Source of the DNA: Leptospira sp.
GTDB taxonomy: Bacteria; Spirochaetota; Leptospiria; Leptospirales; Leptospiraceae
Length of the DNA: 6,313 nucleotides
Direction: 5' to 3'
NCBI GenBank assembly: GCA_021413405.1
Contig: JAIOQL010000166.1
Coordinates: 1 to 6,313, forward strand
The position numbers were made by a program, and so were the translations under genes. A model generated the notes under the pieces. That model saw nothing but the letters and a program-made list of their open reading frames with translations, ran no database searches and was not told where the DNA came from. Positions 1-6,313 of this stretch are shown piece by piece; position 1 is the first letter of the stretch; each line of letters opens with the position of its first letter.

Positions 1-2694
1 CGTCCACAAATTCATATTTCGGCCAGGATTTTATCAATTCCGGGAAGCAGGACAATCAGCCATGAATCGCAAAATTCTTTGACCGAACAAAAAAATATTT
101 CACCGGGGCTCGCCGGATTAAGAAAAATTCTGAAAGGAGAAAAAATTAATCCGGAGATAATCCCCAGAAATGATCATTCCGTACGTTTTTGGAATGCACC
201 ATCAGTATATCGGGAAATCGAAGCGGTTGCAAATGACATCCTCTATAAAATGAGTATCGATTCCGATCTGACCTACCTGGATTTTGCGATACTCGTAACA
301 GATATGCAGGCGTATCGCCCTGCAGTTGAGTCGGTTTTTGACGGAGGAATCCTGTTGCGGATTGCAAACCGGAAAGATGAAATTTCCGGAAATTCTATGC
401 CTGTCCGGAAGAAACTACCCTATTCTCTCACGGATATCAAAGCAAGTGAGTCATCGCTTCTGTATCGTGGTCTGACTGATTTTTGGGATGCCTGTTCCGC
501 AAATGGAATCCGTAAAGAGGCTGTCTTGCATTTGCTTCATAATCCCTTATTCAGTTCAAAATGGAATCTGGATGAAGAGGCTATTCTTGAAATTGATAAA
601 TTAATTTCTGAATCAGGCATGCAGTATGAAGAAAAAAATAACGAAAAAGATCCATTCCAGATTTCAAATAGTCTACGAAGGATAAGACTCTCTTCCGTAC
701 TTGACCCGGATTCCTCCTGGTTAAATCACAGACTAAGTAGCATCGTTCTTGACTCTCACAAAGCAGCGGTGAATCTCACGGAAATTTGGGAAACAATTCA
801 TTCCGGAAAAGAAACGGTTCATTCTGTTTTACAGAATGGAAACTGGAACTCCAGAAATATAGAAAGGATACAAAATGTTGTTGAAGAGCTTTTTGGGTTT
901 TCCGGTCTCTCTGAAAACGAACTCAACCTGTTTCAGAATTGGAAAGAAGCACTCGCCGGTTGGGAAGGCCTGGAAAGTGAACAGGATAAATACAAACCCG
1001 GGCAGAAAGAAAATATCAAAGAAGGCCTGGAACTTCTGCGGTTTATTACAGAACAGGCGTTTGAAAAAATCCCTTACAGAAAAGGATCCTATCTCACCGG
1101 TGGTGTAACAATATCTCTTCTCCAACCAATGCGACCAATTCCTTTTAAGAATGTTTATATACTTGGACTGGGAGAGGGAAAATTTCCGGGCTCTCCCGAT
1201 ATGTCCCAACTGAATCTAAGGAGAGATGTTCAGGAAGAATGGGATATATCCAGACGGGAAGTTCAGGAATCTCTTCTTTGGGAAAGTCTCCATTCGGCTG
1301 AAGCATCGCTTACATTGAGTTATGTGGGGAAAAACCTGCTTGAGGATAAAACGTTTGAGCCTTGTTCCAGTCTACTTGAACTGATGCAATGTTTCGGGAT
1401 ACAAAATGCTATTGAAATTCCATTACATTCCTATAGCGACCGTTACACACATTCGAAAGAAGAATTGAACAAAGGACTGGTTAGTTTCGATTTTTCCCGG
1501 ATATGGATAAACAGCGATCGAAAAAATCATCCTCTGCTGAAACAATTCCAGGATCCTGATTCATTGGAAAATCTCCAGGAGGAAACGAAACGAACTTCAA
1601 TCGATGTTAGGGAGCTTTCCGAATTTTTGAGCGATCCTCTCGAAACATACTTAAAGAAGAAATTGGGGATGTATTCCGGAGAAGAGGAAGAGCCGACAGA
1701 AGAAGGAGAGGTATTCAGCCTTGAGGCTCTCGCAGAATCAATTGTCCTCAAGAAATTGCATCTGCAGATGTTTCCGGATATTGTCTCAGATAAGCCCTGG
1801 AGTTGGGACGAAAAAAAAATCAGAGCTGAGCTGGGTACGGTAATTGTTGAAGAAATCGCATCTGCCCGTTTTCCTCAGTCCATCTATGCGAAAGTGCAGG
1901 AAAAAAAATTACTTGGATATCTGATCATAACCAGCCATATCCTCGAATCGTGGAGAACTTCCCTGCTTGGTGGAACTTACCACCGTTATATTAGCCTGGG
2001 CGACACCGGGTTGCATAAAGAAATTTGCAAAAAACTTCCCGGATTAAAAATAAATCTTTTAGACGCTAAGCAGAAAAACATTCCGGATGAAATCGAAATT
2101 CGTGGTGAATGGGAACATGTAATCGAAAAAGACGGTGCTTACTTCTGGTTGTTCTCAAAATCCCTTGAGGCGAAACCGGAATTTGACTGGAAAGGATATA
2201 AGGATTATTGGAAAACCATGAGCAGGCCTTTTCTGAGTGCAGTTGCACTTGGCACGACTCTAAATAATTTCTGGATATATTCTTTCAGATCAAGACCTTC
2301 CTATCCGGAAGGGGGCAATGAAAACACACTACTGCTTCATTATAAGTTCACGGAACCCACTGAAAAAAAGAATCCCTCCGGATACCTGAAAAAATTAATT
2401 CTGAATTACCTGAGAGAAGAACCTTTTTTCTTTCCGAGAAAAGCATTCCTGAAATATTACACCAGGGAAATCCAACAGGGGAAATCAAAAAAATCCGGAC
2501 CTGATCTCGTTCAAAAATATGATGCCGTTGATGACTGGAAAATTTTTCTGCACGAAGAAATTGAATCAATTCAATCAGATCTGCCTCCAATAGTCGGCCT
2601 CTACCCGAAAACAGGTGAACTGATTCTCAGCTCTGAAATCAGCTGGGCGAAAGAATTTTACAAACCATTCCTCGATTGGAAGGAGGAAGGATGA
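1..2694 (+). CDS. recC: RecBCD enzyme subunit RecC, 5'-truncated by the window edge
   Basis: RecC is the non-catalytic scaffold of RecBCD. It has helicase-like and nuclease-like folds without activity, splits the duplex at a pin, and recognises Chi in the strand that passes through it. The frame is open from base 1, giving 897 codons against about 1122 for E. coli RecC, so the N-terminal part, with most known Chi-contact residues, lies upstream. Stretches resembling remembered E. coli RecC are FWNAPSVYREIEAV (187-228; SPQREVEVL in E. coli), ILVTDMQAY (289-315; IVMVADIDSY), LPYSLTD (415-435; LPYAISD), the LLQPMRPIPFKNVYILGLG block (1099-1188; LMPMRSIPFKVVCLLGM), RRDVQEEWDISRREV through SYVGKN (1219-1335), and DVRELSEFLSDPLETYL (from 1600), which opens the nuclease-like C-terminal part. 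The TTG at 79 is not a convincing start because it lacks a ribosome site and the similarity needs upstream sequence. The first ~60 bases may be in the wrong frame (see findings). The stop overlaps the recB start. Confidence 0.93.
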   Translation, partial: RPQIHISARILSIPGSRTISHESQNSLTEQKNISPGLAGLRKILKGEKINPEIIPRNDHSVRFWNAPSVYREIEAVANDILYKMSIDSDLTYLDFAILVTDMQAYRPAVESVFDGGILLRIANRKDEISGNSMPVRKKLPYSLTDIKASESSLLYRGLTDFWDACSANGIRKEAVLHLLHNPLFSSKWNLDEEAILEIDKLISESGMQYEEKNNEKDPFQISNSLRRIRLSSVLDPDSSWLNHRLSSIVLDSHKAAVNLTEIWETIHSGKETVHSVLQNGNWNSRNIERIQNVVEELFGFSGLSENELNLFQNWKEALAGWEGLESEQDKYKPGQKENIKEGLELLRFITEQAFEKIPYRKGSYLTGGVTISLLQPMRPIPFKNVYILGLGEGKFPGSPDMSQLNLRRDVQEEWDISRREVQESLLWESLHSAEASLTLSYVGKNLLEDKTFEPCSSLLELMQCFGIQNAIEIPLHSYSDRYTHSKEELNKGLVSFDFSRIWINSDRKNHPLLKQFQDPDSLENLQEETKRTSIDVRELSEFLSDPLETYLKKKLGMYSGEEEEPTEEGEVFSLEALAESIVLKKLHLQMFPDIVSDKPWSWDEKKIRAELGTVIVEEIASARFPQSIYAKVQEKKLLGYLIITSHILESWRTSLLGGTYHRYISLGDTGLHKEICKKLPGLKINLLDAKQKNIPDEIEIRGEWEHVIEKDGAYFWLFSKSLEAKPEFDWKGYKDYWKTMSRPFLSAVALGTTLNNFWIYSFRSRPSYPEGGNENTLLLHYKFTEPTEKKNPSGYLKKLILNYLREEPFFFPRKAFLKYYTREIQQGKSKKSGPDLVQKYDAVDDWKIFLHEEIESIQSDLPPIVGLYPKTGELILSSEISWAKEFYKPFLDWKEEG
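2680..2694 (+). promoter_or_regulatory. recB ribosome binding site and recC/recB ATGA coupling junction
   Basis: AAGGAGG (2680-2686) ends four bases before the recB ATG at 2691. The recC stop TGA (2692-2694) overlaps that ATG as ATGA. The Shine-Dalgarno doubles as recC codons for Lys-Glu-Glu-Gly at the extreme C-terminus. This fixes the recB start and suggests translational coupling, which would help keep the subunits close to 1:1. The coupling itself is inferred from the layout. Confidence 0.85.
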
Positions 2695-5600
2695 GCGGAA
2701 GCGAAAGACCATTCAAACTCCAGCATAGTTTCATCGAAGCATCTGCCGGAACAGGAAAAACGCACACCATAATGGAAATTGTGGGAGATCTCATTCAATA
2801 TCACAAAGTCCCCATCGCAGAAATATTAATCCTCACATATACGGAAAAAGCGGCAGGCGATCTCAAAGAAAGACTCCGCAGGAAATTAACTGATATGGGC
2901 CTTGCGAAAGAATTGCGGAACCTCGACCAGGTTTCAATTTCCACAATTCATGGATTTTGCAATCTCATTCTGCGCGAATATCCTGTCGAAACAGAAACTG
3001 CCGAAAACTGGAAATTAACGGACGCAGACGAAAGAGCGAGGTCTGCCCTGTACCAGTTACATCACACCAAATGGATGGAACTCGTGGATCCTGAAATTTT
3101 AGAAAACTGTATTGGTGCATCGGAATATTTCCAAAACATTGAAAAAATAATTTATGCTGCGACGCAGTTGATTAGCGGTAAAAATTTTCCGTACGTGGCG
3201 GATGAATCACCGTTCAATGATAAAAATTTTCTTCAGAAGACTGCTCTAATTATAAGAGACATGGTTGAGAAAGATTTTAAATCATCTGAATATTTGAGCT
3301 ACGACCAGATGATTCTTACTGTCCGGGACGCTCTCAGAAAAGTAAAAAACACTAAACTCAAAACAGCTATTCAGTCCCGGTACAAAGTTGGTATTCTCGA
3401 CGAATTCCAGGATACTGACGCCGCTCAATATGATATTTTTTCAAATCTTTTCCTGGAATCCGGAGATCCCGGCCGGGCTCTTTATCTCATCGGTGACCCT
3501 AAGCAATCAATTTACGGGTTCCGCGGGGCAGATATCGGTACCTATCTTAAGGCAAAAAAAGAATTCACTGACAAAGGTGCCCGGTTTATCCGCCTCGAAG
3601 AAAACTTCAGATCTGTTGAAGAACTCATCCATGGATATAACAAAATTATTTCTGGATTTTTCCCGATCGAAGAAATTGAGGAAAAGATTCTCTATCATGA
3701 AGTGAAACCTCCTGAAGAAGCGAGCAGGAAAATTTTCAAATCTGCGAAAGACAACATGGGTTCGATTCATTGCGTTCGCCTGAGCGAAAAAGAACTAAAC
3801 GTTGCTGATGCAAGAAATCTTTGGGCAAAGAGCATAGCATTTGAAGCAGAAAAATTATTAAAGTCCGATTCAAAACTGGAATATATTCATTCAACGAATG
3901 GCAGCAGGGAAATAAAAACCATTCAGCCCCGTGATATTGCAGTTCTTGTAAACAATAAGGCAAATGGAGAAATGGCCGGTCAGGCTTTGAGAGAAAAAGG
4001 AATCCCTTTCACTCTCTACAAACAAAAAGGGATTTATCTTTCTGCGGAAGCTACGCAGATAAAGAATATCCTCGAATGCTTACTTGATCCGAACAAACCA
4101 TCTTCATACCGGAAATTACTTTTGGGCGACCTCTTCCAGATTCATCCCAAATCACTCAATGCATTCAATGAACACTCTATTGATTCCTACGAGAAAACAA
4201 CTCTGGACCGGTGGAAGGCACTGACGCGGGACAGAAAATTTGCAGAATTGTTCCGTTCGATCGAAGAAGATAGCCGTATTTTTCTCACTGAATCGGACAC
4301 GGATATTTCCTGGGAAAGAAAAAGAACCAACTATAGGCAGGTGTTCCGGAAGCTCCTCCAGTTCCAGATCACAACACAAGCCGGTCTCCAGGAAATACTG
4401 GAAGAACTCAACCGGCTCAGGCAGGAGAAAACAAATGAAGAGGAGCTTCCTCTTTTTGAGAAAGAAACGGAAAAAGATGCAGTGCAAATTCTAACGCTCC
4501 ATGCAAGCAAAGGTCTCGAGTGGCCAATTGTTTTTCTGTTTCACCTGAGAGGTTTTTCCAGTAATCTGAAAAACTACAGCTATTGCACTAAGGAGAATGG
4601 TGAACGGGCTTATAGGCTTGATCTCTGGGACGAAAACAAAGTCGCCTATTCGGCACACACAGAAAAAGAGGACAAAAGATTATTTTATGTAGGCATTACA
4701 AGACCAAAACTCCGGCTTTATCTTCCACTCTTCAGGCCTGGATCCAGATCGGCATCTCCGTATTCCAAAATCTTTCTTCCGGCCCTGGAAAAAGCATTGA
4801 GCAGTTCCGATAAAACATTTGTATCCGTAAAAATTCCAGAGGCAAACTCTCGGGATAAAATGGAACCCTCAAAGATTGTTCCCGGAACTGTCAAACAAAT
4901 TCCCCTTATTTTCCCGGAATCAGATAACCCGAAAACGATCCGTCTGCACAGCTATTCTTCTCTCAAATCAATGGATAATCCTGGTGTTAGCATTCATGCC
5001 TTAACAGGAGAAAACCACACATCGATCAGGTCTGATGATGAAGCAAAAACAGAGCAGGCACAAATCGACAAACTTCCTTCTTCAGCGGACACCGGAAGCT
5101 ATCTTCATAAACTTTTGGAAGAGTTGGATTTTTCATTGTTCGATACAAAAAAGCCGGTTGAAATTCTCAAAAACGAAAAAATTTCGGACCTGATGGAATA
5201 TCATCTTAATTTTTTTGGTATCCCCCGAAAAACACAAACAGATCCGGAGCAAGAATCCGCTACTAAAAATATTCATTCTTTAAAAGAGAGAACTTCAGAA
5301 ATTCTTTGGGAAAGCCTTCACGCAATAATTCCTCTCAAGGGTCAGTCTTCCCTGCGGCTGATTGATATATCTCTGGAGAATAGAATTCCAGAGATGGATT
5401 TTCACCTTTTTATAAATCAGGACCTGAAAGTAAAAGATCCCGGAACTTTTCTCAAAGGATCGATTGACCTGGTTTTTTTTGCAGGAGAAAAATATTATAT
5501 TGCCGATTACAAATCAAATCTTCTCGATGACTATCATTCTGAAGCATTAATTGAATCAATCCATGATCCTGAAAACAGGTATGACCTCCAAAGAAATATT

Positions 5601-5816
5601 TATGCTTTGATTCTTTTTGAATATCTAAAGAAACTTTTTGGAGAAAAGGAAGCACTGGAAAAATTGGGAGGTGTGTATTACTTTTTTCTCAGGGGAATGC
5701 GGGATGGTGAATCATCAGGGATCTATTCCGATCTTGATTGGAACAGGGAAAGACTGGATAATGTCAGACTCGAAGTGGAAAGACTAATGCAAGTGAACAG
5801 GAAGGATGTTTCATGA
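2691..5816 (+). CDS. recB: RecBCD enzyme subunit RecB, 3'-5' helicase and nuclease, complete
   Basis: RecB is the SF1A 3'-5' helicase of RecBCD. It also carries the only nuclease of the complex and, in E. coli, loads RecA after Chi. The protein is 1041 aa. Helicase motifs in order are Walker A ASAGTGKT (17-24, Lys23), Ia LTYTEKAAGDLKERL (48-62), Ib STIHGFC (84-90), II LDEFQDTD (236-243, Asp237/Glu238), III GDPKQSIYGFRGAD (268-281), IV ENFRS (304-308), V LTLHASKGLEWP (601-612) and VI LFYVGITR (664-671, Arg671). The nuclease domain has His806 in GSYLHKLLEELDF, Asp926 in LKGSIDLVF, Asp939 and Lys941 in ADYKSN, and YDLQ (964-967). These match E. coli His956, Asp1067, Asp1080, Lys1082 with the same 13- and 2-residue spacing, so cleavage is expected to be active. 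The ATG at 2691 is preferred over the in-frame TTG at 2676 because AGGAGG lies just before it and it forms an ATGA overlap with recC. It is about 140 aa shorter than E. coli RecB (1180 aa), mainly before motif II. Confidence 0.97.
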   Translation: MSGSERPFKLQHSFIEASAGTGKTHTIMEIVGDLIQYHKVPIAEILILTYTEKAAGDLKERLRRKLTDMGLAKELRNLDQVSISTIHGFCNLILREYPVETETAENWKLTDADERARSALYQLHHTKWMELVDPEILENCIGASEYFQNIEKIIYAATQLISGKNFPYVADESPFNDKNFLQKTALIIRDMVEKDFKSSEYLSYDQMILTVRDALRKVKNTKLKTAIQSRYKVGILDEFQDTDAAQYDIFSNLFLESGDPGRALYLIGDPKQSIYGFRGADIGTYLKAKKEFTDKGARFIRLEENFRSVEELIHGYNKIISGFFPIEEIEEKILYHEVKPPEEASRKIFKSAKDNMGSIHCVRLSEKELNVADARNLWAKSIAFEAEKLLKSDSKLEYIHSTNGSREIKTIQPRDIAVLVNNKANGEMAGQALREKGIPFTLYKQKGIYLSAEATQIKNILECLLDPNKPSSYRKLLLGDLFQIHPKSLNAFNEHSIDSYEKTTLDRWKALTRDRKFAELFRSIEEDSRIFLTESDTDISWERKRTNYRQVFRKLLQFQITTQAGLQEILEELNRLRQEKTNEEELPLFEKETEKDAVQILTLHASKGLEWPIVFLFHLRGFSSNLKNYSYCTKENGERAYRLDLWDENKVAYSAHTEKEDKRLFYVGITRPKLRLYLPLFRPGSRSASPYSKIFLPALEKALSSSDKTFVSVKIPEANSRDKMEPSKIVPGTVKQIPLIFPESDNPKTIRLHSYSSLKSMDNPGVSIHALTGENHTSIRSDDEAKTEQAQIDKLPSSADTGSYLHKLLEELDFSLFDTKKPVEILKNEKISDLMEYHLNFFGIPRKTQTDPEQESATKNIHSLKERTSEILWESLHAIIPLKGQSSLRLIDISLENRIPEMDFHLFINQDLKVKDPGTFLKGSIDLVFFAGEKYYIADYKSNLLDDYHSEALIESIHDPENRYDLQRNIYALILFEYLKKLFGEKEALEKLGGVYYFFLRGMRDGESSGIYSDLDWNRERLDNVRLEVERLMQVNRKDVS
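5799..5816 (+). promoter_or_regulatory. recD ribosome binding site and recB/recD ATGA coupling junction
   Basis: AGGAAGGA (5799-5806) lies six bases before the recD ATG at 5813. The recB stop TGA (5814-5816) overlaps it as ATGA. The site sits inside the recB codons for Asn-Arg-Lys-Asp. It decides the recD start and repeats the design of the recC/recB junction, again suggesting that recD is translated by ribosomes finishing recB. Confidence 0.83.
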
Positions 5817-6313
5817 AAAATACTTTTATCACCCGCTTAAGCAAAGATATTTTCAGTTTAGGGGACAAAAAAAAAGTCATATCATCTTCAAATAAACAAC
5901 GGTCTTCAAATCAGGAGTCTGTTTCAATTCCAGATCCTGTCAGGATATACGAAGAAATTTGCGAAAGCCTTTGGAATTCAGAGGAAGAAGGGAATCTCTG
6001 CATTGACATATCAAATCACCCCCAAAAAGATTTCCTGAAGAAAAACACGCCCGGTTTTGTTTCTGAATTGATTGAAAACAGAGAACTTCTTTTTTTTGAA
6101 AAGACATATAATAAAAAAAAAGCTCTTGAAAATTTACTACGGGAAAGAATTTCTTCCAATGAAAAAATCGCAATAGATTCCAGAAAAGCAAATGAAATTC
6201 TCGACAATCTCCAAACGAAAAGTTTTCGCTTAAAAAAAGGACAGATCGGGGCAATTGAGTCCGGTCTTCGCTCAACTTTCCAGATTATCTCCGGGGGGCC
6301 GGGGACTGGAAAA
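5813..6313 (+). CDS. recD: RecBCD enzyme subunit RecD, 5'-3' helicase, 3'-truncated by the window edge
   Basis: RecD is the SF1B 5'-3' helicase of RecBCD. It moves on the opposite strand to RecB, and in E. coli it is needed for nuclease action and for Chi control of it. The first 167 residues are present. Weakly conserved N-terminal domain text includes SEEEGNLCIDIS (56-67; compare GEGHVCLPLS in E. coli) and RELLFFEKTYNKKKALENLL (90-109; compare DRLYLNRMW...ERTVARFF). Then comes the start of the first motor domain, with RLKKGQIGAIESGL (139-152) and QIISGGPGTGK (157-167), which is the RecD Walker A and matches E. coli VISGGPGTGKT. The window ends on the Walker A lysine, so the other helicase motifs cannot be checked. 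The start is supported by AGGAAGGA six bases upstream and an ATGA overlap with recB. The N-terminal region is Lys- and Ser-rich and includes two AAA-AAA-AAA runs (residues 19-21 and 101-103). RecD is favoured over RecD2 because it follows recC and recB and has this N-terminal domain. Confidence 0.93.
   Translation, partial: MKNTFITRLSKDIFSLGDKKKVISSSNKQRSSNQESVSIPDPVRIYEEICESLWNSEEEGNLCIDISNHPQKDFLKKNTPGFVSELIENRELLFFEKTYNKKKALENLLRERISSNEKIAIDSRKANEILDNLQTKSFRLKKGQIGAIESGLRSTFQIISGGPGTGK

Noticed and set aside
79..81. TTG as the translation start of the first gene
   Set aside because: There is no ribosome site before it, the frame is open further upstream, and the protein would lack the RecC N-terminal motor-like domain.
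77..83. CTTTGAC, identical to the core of the prfB +1 programmed frameshift site
   Set aside because: The CTT-TGA is in the second frame. A +1 shift there would lead into the third frame, not the recC frame that follows, and there is no prfB-type Shine-Dalgarno just upstream. I treat it as chance.
829..1209. Minus-strand open frame of 126 codons within recC
   Set aside because: It lies wholly opposite a conserved coding region, has a Phe/Lys-rich shadow composition, and shows no ribosome site or recognisable domain.
2676..2678. In-frame TTG as an earlier recB start
   Set aside because: The ATG at 2691 has a strong Shine-Dalgarno and an ATGA overlap, while the TTG lies upstream of that Shine-Dalgarno.
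5940..6275. Minus-strand open frame of 111 codons opposite recD
   Set aside because: It is the reverse complement of the AAA/GAA-rich recD N-terminal codons, which gives Phe/Leu/Ser-rich shadow text with no supporting signal.
1..6313. AddAB-type (RexAB) helicase-nuclease instead of RecBCD
   Set aside because: A recD start follows recB, and the first gene matches RecC stretches such as LLQPMRPIPFK. AddB would be expected to carry its own nuclease motif and an iron-sulfur cysteine cluster at its end, and neither is visible here.
1..6313. A mobile element, CRISPR array, phage defence island or new system
   Set aside because: The whole window is accounted for by three overlapping housekeeping repair genes. 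I saw no inverted terminal repeats, spaced direct repeats, tRNA genes or unexplained stretches.

Overview
The window holds one tightly packed operon segment on the + strand: the end of recC, a complete recB, and the start of recD, in that order. Together they encode the RecBCD enzyme (exonuclease V), the helicase-nuclease that processes double-strand DNA ends for RecA-dependent repair and destroys linear foreign DNA. The order recC-recB-recD, with no ptrA protease gene between recC and recB, differs from E. coli. The DNA is moderately AT-rich (about 40-43% GC by eye), with AAA/GAA-rich codon use and many short A or T runs. Together with the gene order, this is compatible with a Leptospira-like spirochaete. 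That assignment is a low-confidence guess, because the window has no rRNA or other marker gene.

Layout: 1-2694 is recC, cut by the left window edge and lacking roughly its first fifth to quarter. 2691-5816 is complete recB, with all SF1 helicase motifs and an intact nuclease active site. 5813-6313 is the first 167 codons of recD, cut by the right edge inside its Walker A motif. Both junctions are four-base ATGA start/stop overlaps preceded by a Shine-Dalgarno sequence inside the upstream gene, so the three subunits are probably made by translational coupling from one transcript. There is no intergenic space, and I see no promoter, terminator, RNA gene, mobile element or CRISPR array.

Functionally, RecB (3'-5' helicase plus nuclease) and RecD (5'-3' helicase) drive unwinding. 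RecC is the inactive helicase/nuclease-like scaffold that splits the strands and scans for Chi. The system itself is well known and I found no new one here. Points worth a second look are a possible frameshift near the left edge of recC, a RecB that is about 140 residues shorter than the E. coli protein (mainly before helicase motif II), long homopolymer runs in recD and its neighbours, and a strong excess of the palindrome TCCGGA.
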